Positions 16,886-24,868 of a stretch of DNA of 64,000 nucleotides are shown here, piece after piece. The notes beneath the pieces are model-generated. The model searched no databases and was not told where the DNA came from. It was given only the letters and a program-made list of their open reading frames with translations. The first letter of the stretch is position 1; each line of letters starts with the position of its first letter. The translations under genes and the position numbers were made by a program. The DNA is from Nocardioides lianchengensis (GTDB lineage: Bacteria; Actinomycetota; Actinomycetes; Propionibacteriales; Nocardioidaceae). The stretch spans positions 62,001 to 126,000 of the forward strand of contig NZ_FMZM01000010.1 in the NCBI RefSeq assembly GCF_900101465.1. The letters run 5' to 3'.

Positions 16886-16978
16886 AGTTTCATCGGCTGG
16901 CCGATGAAACTGGAGCCTGGACGATGAACCTTTGTCGTCCCGGCGTGAGTTTCATCGGCCAGCCGATGAAACTCACGC
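16886..16978. terminator. Two related palindromes between the MOSC and FadD15 genes
   Basis: The larger, 16943-16978, is a perfect 17-2-17 inverted repeat (GCGTGAGTTTCATCGGC and its complement) just downstream of the MOSC gene and is probably its terminator. The smaller, 16886-16911, repeats the inner 12-2-12 part (AGTTTCATCGGC). The two are 31 nt apart, with a partial third trace (GATGAAC) at 16923. The rest of the intergenic stretch 16700-16885 holds the ligase promoter region, with no further gene. Confidence 0.65.
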
Positions 16979-16986
16979 GCCACCCC

Positions 16987-17634
16987 TCAGCCCTGCGCGG
17001 CGACGTACTCCTGGGCGCGGCGGCGCACCTTGGCCGCCAGGCCGTCGACGTCGACCAGCCGCGGGAGCAGGTGGTGGTCGAGCAGCAGGGCCCGGAAGAC
17101 CAGCGAGACGGTCACCCCGTGACCGGGCTGGTGGACGACCTCGAGCGGGTCGCCGGCCGCGAGCTCGCCCTCGGCGAGCACCCGCAGGTAGGGACCGGGG
17201 CGGGCCACCTGGGCGAAGCGGCGGACCCAGGCGGTGTCGTCGTACCCGGAGCGGCCCATCCAGACCTTGAAGTCCTGGCAGGGGGTGCGGACCGAGGCGA
17301 CCTCGAGGACGACGTCGCCGATCCGCCACCGCTCGCCGATCTCGGCCTCGTTGACGTCGATGCCGGCGGTGGTGAGGTTCTCGCCGAACTGGCCGTCGCG
17401 GACCTCCTGCCCGAGCTCGGCGGCCCACGCGTCGAGGTCCTCACGGGCGAAGGCGTAGACGGCCTGGTCGGCGCCGCCGTGGTGGCGCCGGTCGGACACC
17501 TGGTCACCGGCGAGACCGAGCCGGCCGACCATGACCGGTCCGGGGACGGCGAGCTTGTCGATGCTGGTGCGGCCGATCATCGCCCAGTCCGCCTCGCGGG
17601 GCGTGCCGACGTTGACGGAGACGAGGTGGCTCAC
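16987..17634 (-). CDS. MOSC domain protein (YiiM-like)
   Basis: MOSC domains carry sulfur or handle molybdenum-cofactor-dependent chemistry; YiiM-type proteins help detoxify N-hydroxylated compounds. The 215-residue protein has SVNVGTPREADW at the start, GDQVSDRRHHGGADQAVYAF, GENLTTAGID, and SVRTPCQDFKVWMGR with the conserved Cys that is proposed to be catalytic. The GTG start at 17634 overlaps the stop of the upstream kinase gene in a GTGA, so the two are translationally coupled. Substrate is unknown. Confidence 0.87.
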   Translation of the reverse strand: MSHLVSVNVGTPREADWAMIGRTSIDKLAVPGPVMVGRLGLAGDQVSDRRHHGGADQAVYAFAREDLDAWAAELGQEVRDGQFGENLTTAGIDVNEAEIGERWRIGDVVLEVASVRTPCQDFKVWMGRSGYDDTAWVRRFAQVARPGPYLRVLAEGELAAGDPLEVVHQPGHGVTVSLVFRALLLDHHLLPRLVDVDGLAAKVRRRAQEYVAAQG

Positions 17635-18539
17635 TCCTGCACCGCCTTGGCGATCGTCACGCACGTGGTCAGCCAGCCCTTGTCCGGCGACCGCGGCTCC
17701 TCCAGCTCCCAGAGGGCCTGGTGCAGCATCCGCACCACCACCCAGTCGCGAGCCCGGTCCTCGTCGAGCCCCGCCGCGTCGATCGTCGCGTGGAAGCGCC
17801 GTCGTACGCCGTCGCGGTAGTCGCCGGCCAGCTCGTCCCAGCGGTTCCAGAGCAACGGCGCGACCTCGTAGTGCGGGTCGCCGCTGACCGGCTTGGGGTC
17901 GATGACCAGCCACGGCTCGCGGTCGGCGGCGAGCACGTTCTCGTAGTGCAGGTCGCCGTGGATCATCGTGCCGTCGCTGCCGGGGTCGGCGACCAAGTCG
18001 CGCCCGAGCGAGACCGCCTGCTCGACCAGCCGGTGTGGGACCGGGGCGTCGCGGGGCAGGGCGGCCAGCCGGTCGGTCCAGGCCTCGACGTACGACGTGA
18101 GCGGCCGCAGCTGGGGCGGCGCCGGGACGTGGATCCGCGCGTAGAGCCCGCCGACCACCTCGCAGGCCTCGACGTCCCACACCTGCGTCAGGTCCTCCTG
18201 GTGCAGTCGCTCGAGGAGCAGCAGCCGGCGGCCGGGGTCGGCGCGCAGCAGGCGTACGGCGCCGTCGCCCCCGATCCGCTGCAGCGCGAGCGCCTCATGC
18301 GTCTCCTCCTCGAGACCGGGCACCGGCGGGCAGACCAGCTTCAGGACGGCCCGGGTCCCCGAGCGGTCGAGGACCGGGAGCACCAGCGCGGTCCAGCCGT
18401 GCATCGGCTCGCCGTCCCGGGTCAGCTCCCACTCGGCCAGCACGTCGTCGACGAGCCGCGGCAGCCGGTCGACCCAGGCCGCCCAGGCGGGACCCCGATC
18501 GGCGAACCCGAGGACGAACGGCGGGAGCGTCAGCGGCAC
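17631..18539 (-). CDS. Aminoglycoside/hydroxyurea phosphotransferase family kinase (APH(6)-like)
   Basis: The 302-residue protein fits the APH_6_hur family (streptomycin 6-kinase and relatives). It has IHGDLHYENVL (about residue 198), the catalytic loop with its Asp and Asn, and VIDPKPVSGDPHYE (about 213) with the metal-binding Asp. Such proteins are often chromosomal in actinobacteria and may phosphorylate small hydroxylated metabolites; resistance is not implied. The GTG start at 18539 has an AGGATGGGAAG ribosome site. It is cotranscribed with the MOSC gene and faces away from the exopolysaccharide locus. Confidence 0.83.
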   Translation of the reverse strand: MPLTLPPFVLGFADRGPAWAAWVDRLPRLVDDVLAEWELTRDGEPMHGWTALVLPVLDRSGTRAVLKLVCPPVPGLEEETHEALALQRIGGDGAVRLLRADPGRRLLLLERLHQEDLTQVWDVEACEVVGGLYARIHVPAPPQLRPLTSYVEAWTDRLAALPRDAPVPHRLVEQAVSLGRDLVADPGSDGTMIHGDLHYENVLAADREPWLVIDPKPVSGDPHYEVAPLLWNRWDELAGDYRDGVRRRFHATIDAAGLDEDRARDWVVVRMLHQALWELEEPRSPDKGWLTTCVTIAKAVQE

Positions 18540-18592
18540 CTTCCCATCCTGGCAGGCGGGACCCGGGGTTTCCCGACCCCCGACCACGGGGC

Positions 18593-21316
18593 ATGAGTCC
18601 CCCGTTCGTCTCGGCCGAGGAACGCCGAGGAACCCAGGGGGCCCGCATGCGCGCAGGCGCACGAGACGCACTGCCGCTGCGCGGCATCCGCCCGCTGCTG
18701 GTCCTGGTCGACCCGCTCTCGGTCCTGCTGGCCGTGGTGGTCCTCCGGCCGGGCTGGTCGGCGACCGTGGTCGCCGTGGGCACCGTCGCCGCCGTGCTGG
18801 CCGCTGCCGGGACCGGGCTGCACCGCTCACGCCTGGTCCTGTCGGTCATCGAGGACGTCCCCAAGCTGGCCTTCACCGCCGCGGTGGCGGCGACCGTGCT
18901 GCTGGTCGCCGCCCCCAGCCGCCGGCTCGACACCTCGACCCTGCTCGAGCTGGCGACCACCGCCGGCGTGACGTTCGTGGCGATGGTGGTGCTCCGGACG
19001 GCGGTCTACGCGCTGGCCCACGCGCTGCGGCGCAGCGGCCGCAGCTCCCACCCCGTGATCGTCGTCGGCGCCGGGACGGTCGGGGTCCGGTTGACCCGGA
19101 CCTTCCTGGCCCGCCCCCAGCACGGCCTCCGCCCGGTCGGCATCGTCGACTCGGCCCCGCAGGTCGACCCGCGCGACCTGCCGGTCCCCTACCTCGGCGG
19201 CCTGGACCGGCTCGAGAGCGCGATGGTCGACCTCGGCGTCCACGACGTCGTCTTCGCCTTCCCCGACCAGCCGGACGCGGAGACCACCGACGTCGTACGC
19301 CGGTGCCTGGAGCGCGACCACCAGGTCTTCGTCGTCCCCCGCTTCTTCGAGATGATGGGGCTCGACCACCACCGCCGGGTCGAGGTGGTCGGTGACATCG
19401 CCCTGATGCGCCTGCGGCGCTGGGGGCTGCGCCCGGTGACCCTCCTCCTGAAGCGGCTGCTCGACGTCACCGCGTCCGGGGTCGCCCTGGTGCTGCTCGC
19501 CCCGATCATGCTCGCCTGCGCCCTGGCCGTGCGGGTCGAGACCGGACCCGGCGTGATCTTCCGCCAGCTGCGGGTCGGCCGGCACGGCCGGCCGTTCCAG
19601 CTCTACAAGTTCCGCTCGCTGAAGCCCGCCTCGGAGGCGGAGAGCGCGACCGCCTGGTCCATCGACCACGACGACCGGCTCGGCCCGGTGGGCCGGTTCC
19701 TGCGGCGGACCAGCCTCGACGAGCTGCCCCAGCTGGTCAACGTGCTGCGCGGCGACATGAGCCTGGTCGGCCCGCGTCCGGAACGGCCCTACTTCGTGCA
19801 GGAGTTCACCGCCCAGCACGAGCGGTACGACGACCGCCACCGGGTCGCTGCCGGCCTCACGGGGTGGGCCCAGGTCAACGACCTGCGCGGCGACACCCCC
19901 ATCGAGGCCAGGGTCCGCTTCGACAACCACTACATCGAGAACTGGTCGCTGTGGACGGACGTGAAGATCCTGCTCCGCACCGCCCGCACCCTGGCCCGGC
20001 CGGCGCCCGGCGGGGACCGGCCGCTGGTGCTGATGCCGGCCTCGGAGGCCGAGGAGGACGCGCGCCGGACCCCGCCCACGCGGCTCGGTGACGCCGTACC
20101 CCGCGTCCTGCACGTCGCCCAGCCCACCACCGAGGGCGTGGCCGACGTCCTGCTCGGCTACGTGCGCGACCAGGTCGCCCGGGGCTGGGACGTGACGGTC
20201 GCCTGCCCGTCGTCCGGCTGGCTGGCCGCGGCCGCCCGCGGGGCCGGCGCCCGGGTGCTGCGCTGGGAGGCCCGGCGCAGCCCCGGCCCCACGGTCCCCG
20301 GAGAGGTACGACGGCTGCAGCGCATCGTCGATCGGGTCGACCCCGACGTCGTCCACCTGCACAGCGCCAAGGCCGGGCTCGCGGGGCGGCTGGCCGTGCG
20401 CGGCCGTCGTACCACCCTGTTCCAGCCGCACGCGTGGTCCTTCGAGGCCGTGCGCGGCCCGCTGCGCTGGGCGACGATCCGCTGGGAGCGGCACGCCCAG
20501 CGCTGGACCACCGAGCTGGTCTGCGTGAGTCGCGGCGAGCAGCTCGTCGGCGAGCAGCAGGGCATCCGTGCCGGCGCGACGGTGGCCTTCAACGGCGTGG
20601 ACGTCGAGCGGTTCCACCCCCGGGGCGACGCGGCCCGGCAGGCGGCCCGCCGCCGGCTGGGCCTGCCCGACGTCCCCACCGTGCTGTGCGTGGGGAGGTT
20701 GACGGCGCAGAAGGGTCAGGGCGACCTGCTCGACGCCTGGCCGCACGTCCGCGAGCGGGTGCCCGGCGCGCTGCTGGTCCTGGTCGGCGACGGGCCCGAC
20801 CGCGACGAGCTCCAGCAGCGGGCCGACACGCTCGACGACGTCAGGCTGGTCGGCTCCCGCAACGACGTCGAGGACTGGCTGGCCGCCGCCGACGTGGTGG
20901 CGGCGCCCTCGCGCTGGGAGGGCATGGCGGTCGCGCCGCTGGAGGCGATGGCCGCGGGCCGCAGCGTCGTGGCGACCCGGACCACCGGCATGGAGGACAG
21001 CGTTCCGCCGCAGGCCGGGGTGCTGGTCGACGTCGGGAACGTGCGTCAGCTCGCCGACAGCATCATCGCCCGGCTGGTCGACGCCGACCGCGCCGCCAGC
21101 GAGGGCGAGGCCGGTCGCGCCCACGTCGAGTCCCACCACGACGTCCGCGCGTCGGCCCGCGAGGTGGCCCGCCAGACGCTCCGGCACTTCCGCAACGGCC
21201 GCGGCGAGGGCGACGTCCTGGTCGCCCTCCAGCCGCTCGCCCTGACCGGTCAGGTCTCGGTCGACCGCCGACCCGCCGCCCGCTTCGCGGAGGTACGGCG
21301 GGTCCGCACCGACTGA
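18593..21316 (+). CDS. Fused polyprenyl-phosphate glycosylphosphotransferase and GT4 glycosyltransferase
   Basis: This 907-residue protein joins two enzymes usually encoded separately. Residues about 20-150 form hydrophobic segments; 155-275 a Rossmann-like CoA_binding_3 domain (VIVVGAGTVGVRL); 290-480 the sugar transferase catalytic domain, with YKFRSL near 337 and DELPQLVNVLRGDMSLVGPRPE near 375-397, which puts the first sugar phosphate onto undecaprenyl phosphate. From about 500 onward lies a GT4 glycosyltransferase with HLHSAKAGL, VGRLTAQKGQGDLL and the EX7E motif (EGMAVAPLE near 775), which would add the second sugar. The start may instead be the ATG at 18647 (MRAGARD). It ends 4 nt from the convergent Wzz-like gene. 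Confidence 0.92.
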   Translation: MSPPFVSAEERRGTQGARMRAGARDALPLRGIRPLLVLVDPLSVLLAVVVLRPGWSATVVAVGTVAAVLAAAGTGLHRSRLVLSVIEDVPKLAFTAAVAATVLLVAAPSRRLDTSTLLELATTAGVTFVAMVVLRTAVYALAHALRRSGRSSHPVIVVGAGTVGVRLTRTFLARPQHGLRPVGIVDSAPQVDPRDLPVPYLGGLDRLESAMVDLGVHDVVFAFPDQPDAETTDVVRRCLERDHQVFVVPRFFEMMGLDHHRRVEVVGDIALMRLRRWGLRPVTLLLKRLLDVTASGVALVLLAPIMLACALAVRVETGPGVIFRQLRVGRHGRPFQLYKFRSLKPASEAESATAWSIDHDDRLGPVGRFLRRTSLDELPQLVNVLRGDMSLVGPRPERPYFVQEFTAQHERYDDRHRVAAGLTGWAQVNDLRGDTPIEARVRFDNHYIENWSLWTDVKILLRTARTLARPAPGGDRPLVLMPASEAEEDARRTPPTRLGDAVPRVLHVAQPTTEGVADVLLGYVRDQVARGWDVTVACPSSGWLAAAARGAGARVLRWEARRSPGPTVPGEVRRLQRIVDRVDPDVVHLHSAKAGLAGRLAVRGRRTTLFQPHAWSFEAVRGPLRWATIRWERHAQRWTTELVCVSRGEQLVGEQQGIRAGATVAFNGVDVERFHPRGDAARQAARRRLGLPDVPTVLCVGRLTAQKGQGDLLDAWPHVRERVPGALLVLVGDGPDRDELQQRADTLDDVRLVGSRNDVEDWLAAADVVAAPSRWEGMAVAPLEAMAAGRSVVATRTTGMEDSVPPQAGVLVDVGNVRQLADSIIARLVDADRAASEGEAGRAHVESHHDVRASAREVARQTLRHFRNGRGEGDVLVALQPLALTGQVSVDRRPAARFAEVRRVRTD

Positions 21317-21320
21317 TCCG

Positions 21321-22604
21321 TCAGGCCGCGGCGCGCACGGTGCGCGGTGCCCGCGTCGTCTGCTTGGACAGCAGCACCGTGCCGAGCAGCCGGGCACCGA
21401 CCGAGCGGACCCGGGTCGCGGCCCGGTGCAGCTGCTGCGGCGAGACCGCGCCCGACGAGACCGTCAGCACCAGCGACCCGCCGGCCGCCATCACCCGCGC
21501 GTCGTCGCAGACGTCCAGCGCCGGGGCCAGCACCACGACGACGTCGAAGCGCCGGGTGGCCTCCTGCATGACCGTCGCGAACCGGGTCTCCAGCAGCCGC
21601 TCGGTCGGCTCGCCGCCCCAGTCCCCCGACGGGAGCACCTGCAGGCCGTCGACCGGGCCCTGGCTGAGCCCGTCGACCAGGTCGGCCCCGGTCAGGACGT
21701 CGTACAGGCCGGCGGTGCCGGGGGCAGTCGCGATCGGGCGGCCGTGGCGCGTGCCCAGCCGTCCGTCGACCAGGACCACCTGCCGGCCGGCGACGGCCAG
21801 CGAGACGGCCAGGTTGGCGCCGAGCCAGACGCTGGCGTCGTCCTCGGTCGCACCGGCGACGACCAGCAGGTCGACCGGCTCGGAGCTGGCCTCGGCCTCG
21901 AGGGCGATGCGCAGCCGGCGGAAGGTGTCGGCGGCCGCCGTACCCGGGTAGAGCGACGGCAGCGTGGTCGAGTCGCGGGGCCGGGCGATGCGGGCCAGCA
22001 CCGGCGCGCCGGCCGCGCTTTCGGCCTCGCGGGGCGTCTCGACGCTCGTCGTACGACGGTCGCGCATCAGCGCCGCCCCGGTGGCCAGGATCAGGCCGAG
22101 CACCACCGCGACGCCGCCGCCGAGCAGCAGGTCCGGGCTGGAGAAGGTGCGCGGCGGGACGGCCTCGTTGCTGACCGTGAACAGGAACGATCCGGTGCTG
22201 GGATCGTAGAGGGGCAGCACGTCCGCGACCAGGTTGGCGATCTCGGCCGCGACCTGCGGGTCCGCGTCGTCCACCGTGACCTGGATCAGGATGGTGCCCT
22301 CGACCCACGCCCCGGCGACCGAGCGGCGCAGCTCGTCGACCGAGCGGTCCACGCTCAGCCGGCCGCGCACCTCATCGAGGACGTCGCGGGAGTTGGCCAG
22401 CTCCGCGAGGGTCCCCCGCAGCGAGTCCGGGTCCTCCACGCCCGCGCCCGCGGGGTCCTCGGCGGTCGCGACCGTCGTCGTCGCGGTGTAGGTCTTGGGC
22501 GCGGCCCACAGGCCGAGGCCCGCAGCGCTCCCCGTCACCAGCAGCACGACCAGCACGAGCAGCTTGTGGCGCCACAGGGCACCACCGACTTCCTTCAGTT
22601 CCAT
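21321..22604 (-). CDS. Wzz / tyrosine-autokinase-like protein with eroded ATP site
   Basis: The 427-residue protein has the layout of an actinobacterial polysaccharide co-polymerase fused to a BY-kinase: first membrane helix (KLLVLVVLLVTGSAAGLGLW, about residues 14-34), an extracytoplasmic Wzz domain, a second helix (about 160-182), and a cytoplasmic ATPase-like domain. All nucleotide motifs are degenerate. The P-loop position reads AGATEDDASVWLGANLA with no Lys or Ser/Thr, Walker A' reads VVLVDGRLGTR without the second Asp, and Walker B reads VVVVLAPALD with Leu for Asp. No tyrosine cluster ends the protein. It probably sets chain length without kinase activity. Confidence 0.85.
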   Translation of the reverse strand: MELKEVGGALWRHKLLVLVVLLVTGSAAGLGLWAAPKTYTATTTVATAEDPAGAGVEDPDSLRGTLAELANSRDVLDEVRGRLSVDRSVDELRRSVAGAWVEGTILIQVTVDDADPQVAAEIANLVADVLPLYDPSTGSFLFTVSNEAVPPRTFSSPDLLLGGGVAVVLGLILATGAALMRDRRTTSVETPREAESAAGAPVLARIARPRDSTTLPSLYPGTAAADTFRRLRIALEAEASSEPVDLLVVAGATEDDASVWLGANLAVSLAVAGRQVVLVDGRLGTRHGRPIATAPGTAGLYDVLTGADLVDGLSQGPVDGLQVLPSGDWGGEPTERLLETRFATVMQEATRRFDVVVVLAPALDVCDDARVMAAGGSLVLTVSSGAVSPQQLHRAATRVRSVGARLLGTVLLSKQTTRAPRTVRAAA

Positions 22605-22637
22605 GTCAACTCCACCGCGTGTCCCCCACGCAAGTCG

Positions 22638-22662
22638 GAGCGAGGGAGATCTTCCCTCGCTC
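22638..22662. terminator. Hairpin between the GT4 gene and the Wzz-like gene
   Basis: GAGCGAGGGA, five bases, TCCCTCGCTC is a perfect 10-5-10 inverted repeat in the 78-nt gap that separates the four-junction GTGA gene chain from the Wzz-like gene. It could end or reduce transcription before the chain-length gene. Confidence 0.6.
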
Positions 22663-22682
22663 GGTGCAACAGGCGACCCGGG

Positions 22683-23765
22683 TCACGGGCGCCTCGATCG
22701 GTTGAGCTCGTCGTAGATCCGCTGGTAGCGGGCCCGCATCGTCTCCACGGAGAAGCGCGCGGTCGCGGCCGCGCGACCGCGGGCGGCCATCTCGGCCCGC
22801 TGCGAGGCGCTGCCCAGCACGCGCAGCAGCCCGTCGGCCAGCGCGGCCGGAGACCCGGGGGCCACCAGCTCGACCGTGCGGGCGTCGAGGGAGCGCAGGC
22901 CGCCGACCGCGGACGCGACGACCGGTACGCCGGCCGCCATCGCCTCGAGCACGGTCATCGGCAGTCCCTCGCGGTCGGAGGGCAGCACCAGGACGTCGGC
23001 GGCCGCCAGCAGCCGGGCCGCGTCGCGCCGCTGGCCGAGCAGCCGCACCCGGTGCTCCAGGCCGGCCGCGCGGACCTGCTCCGCGACCCGGTCACGGTGC
23101 TCGCCGTCGCCCGCGACCAGGAGCACGGCGGGAGCCGGCACCCGCCGCCAGGCCTCGACCAGCAGATCATGGCGCTTGGGCGGGGCGAGCCGGGCCAGGC
23201 ACAGCACGACCGGGACGTCGGGCGCGATCCCGAGGTCGGCCCGCGCCCGGTCGCGGCCCGGTCCGGCGCCCATCTCGGCCGCGTTCTCCACGACGTCCAG
23301 GCGGGTACGGCGCAGGCCGTGCTGCTCCAGGCGCGCGGCGACGTCGTCGGAGACCGCGACGACCCGGTCGGCGACCCGGTCGAGCACCCGGGCCGCGGTC
23401 GGGTAGTCGCTCTCGGCCAGGCCGTGCACGGTGCTCATCAGCGGCGTACGACGGGCGGGCCAGCGGGCCCCGAGGTGGGCCGCCACGGAGGCGCGCACGT
23501 TGTGGGCGTGCAGCACGTCGACCGGGCGGCGCAGCACCTCGCCCCGGATCCGCGCGGCGGCCACGCCGAGCGCGCCCGGGCCGCGCGAGCGCAGGGGTAC
23601 GGCGACGGTGCGCACCCCGCGTTCCTGCAGGTGCTCGGCCCGCCAGCCCGGCTCGCTCGCCACCGCAACGTGGTCGCCCTGGTCGGCGAGGTGGGCGACC
23701 AGGTCGCTGACCACCGTCTCGGCGCCGCCCGTGCCCATCTCGGCGATGACCATCAGCGCCCTCAC
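22683..23765 (-). CDS. GT4-family glycosyltransferase
   Basis: The 360-residue protein is a GT-B fold retaining glycosyltransferase. The N-terminal domain begins MRALMVIAEMGTGGAETVV and has LHAHNVRASVAAH; the C-terminal donor-binding domain has CLARLAPPKRHDLLVEAW, AGDGEHRDRV and an intact EX7E motif (EGLPMTVLE, about residue 270). It is expected to add a sugar to the lipid-linked repeat unit at the cytoplasmic face. The GTG start overlaps the upstream glycosyltransferase stop (GTGA). Donor and acceptor sugars cannot be told. Confidence 0.9.
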   Translation of the reverse strand: MRALMVIAEMGTGGAETVVSDLVAHLADQGDHVAVASEPGWRAEHLQERGVRTVAVPLRSRGPGALGVAAARIRGEVLRRPVDVLHAHNVRASVAAHLGARWPARRTPLMSTVHGLAESDYPTAARVLDRVADRVVAVSDDVAARLEQHGLRRTRLDVVENAAEMGAGPGRDRARADLGIAPDVPVVLCLARLAPPKRHDLLVEAWRRVPAPAVLLVAGDGEHRDRVAEQVRAAGLEHRVRLLGQRRDAARLLAAADVLVLPSDREGLPMTVLEAMAAGVPVVASAVGGLRSLDARTVELVAPGSPAALADGLLRVLGSASQRAEMAARGRAAATARFSVETMRARYQRIYDELNRSRRP

Positions 23766-24868
23766 GCGACCGCCCTCCCGTAGACGGCCTGGAGCCCGTC
23801 GACGCAGTGCCGCAGCGTCCAGCCCGACCCGATCCGCTCGTGGGCGGCCGCCCCCATCGCCGCCGCCCGGCCGGGGGTGTGCAGGACGTCGGCGAGCGCG
23901 TCGGCGAAGGCCACCGGGTCACCGGCCGCGCAGAGCCGGCCCTCCACGCCGTCGCGCACCAGCTCGGGCACGCCGCCCACCGCGGTCGCGACGACCGGGC
24001 GCCCGGAGGCCATCGCCTGCAGCACGACGAGCGGGCAGTTCTCGGCCGCCGAGGTCAGGGCGAGCGCGTGCGCACCGGCGAGGTGCGGGCGCGGGTCGGC
24101 GACCCGGCCGGTCAGGGTCACGCGGGCGGCGAGCGGGCCCCGGCGTACCCGGTCCTCGACGTGGGCCCGGTCGGGCCCGTCGCCCACCACGACCACCCGG
24201 ACGTCGGGCAGCCGCTCGGCGGCGTCGAGCAGGACGTCGAGCCGCTTGACGCCGCCCATCAGACCCACCCAGACGACCGTCGGCGGACCGTCCGGCAGCG
24301 GCGTGGCCGGGTAGTGGTCCGGGTCGACCCCGTTGGCGACGACGTGCACCCGGTCGGCGGGCAGGCCGACGTGCTCGACGGCGTACGACGCGACCGCGGC
24401 GCTCGGCGTCACCACGCGGGCCCGCCCCCAGCGGGTGACCAGCCGCTCGCCGGTCAGGTAGTAGAGCCGGTCGCGACGCCGGCGCGGCCCGGCGAGCGCG
24501 TTGCCGGCGACCAGGTCGGACAGCCCGTCGGCGACGCCGTGCAGGGTGTAGACGACCCGCGTGCCCGGCAGCAGTGGACCGGCCGCGCGGGCCAGCCAGC
24601 CGGCCCGGCGGTCGTGGGCGTGCAGAACCTCCGGGCGCAGCCGTCCGAGCAGGCGGCCGGTCGCCACGGCGCCGGCCGCGTCGCGCTTGCTGGTCGGCGC
24701 CACGTCGTGCCAGGTCACGCCGGCGGCCCGGGCCCGGTCGGTCCCGGGGCCGACCGGCCCGACGAGATGGCTGTCCACGCCCCGCGCCGCCAGCTCGGCG
24801 GCCACGTCGGCGGCGTGGTCGACCGGCCCGCCCTCGGCCTGGGACAGCAGCTGGACGACGCGGCTCAC
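23762..24868 (-). CDS. GT4-family glycosyltransferase with EX7Q variant
   Basis: This 368-residue GT-B glycosyltransferase has an N-terminal acceptor domain (RVVQLLSQAEGGPVDHAADV, VLHAHDRRAGWLAR) and a donor domain with VWVGLMGGVKRLDVLLDAAE and VGDGPDRAHVEDR. The usual EX7E reads ENCPLVVLQ, so the second Glu is Gln, which may alter donor handling. The GTG at 24868 overlaps the stop of the Wzy-like gene and its own stop overlaps the next GTG, both as GTGA, so it is the middle of a translationally coupled series. Reading frame upstream of 24868 belongs to the Wzy-like gene in another frame. Confidence 0.88.
   Translation of the reverse strand: MSRVVQLLSQAEGGPVDHAADVAAELAARGVDSHLVGPVGPGTDRARAAGVTWHDVAPTSKRDAAGAVATGRLLGRLRPEVLHAHDRRAGWLARAAGPLLPGTRVVYTLHGVADGLSDLVAGNALAGPRRRRDRLYYLTGERLVTRWGRARVVTPSAAVASYAVEHVGLPADRVHVVANGVDPDHYPATPLPDGPPTVVWVGLMGGVKRLDVLLDAAERLPDVRVVVVGDGPDRAHVEDRVRRGPLAARVTLTGRVADPRPHLAGAHALALTSAAENCPLVVLQAMASGRPVVATAVGGVPELVRDGVEGRLCAAGDPVAFADALADVLHTPGRAAAMGAAAHERIGSGWTLRHCVDGLQAVYGRAVA

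Noticed and set aside
16777..16983. A 68-codon minus-strand frame between the MOSC and FadD15 genes
   Set aside because: Its recurring FHRLADET and SFIGQPMKL are simply translations of the two palindromic repeats.
17631..18539. Streptomycin resistance gene
   Set aside because: It belongs to the APH(6)-like family by fold, but chromosomal members have varied substrates and no resistance context is present.
18827..21397. Minus-strand open frame opposite the fused sugar transferase gene
   Set aside because: Composition is that of a codon-bias shadow and it has no recognisable domain.
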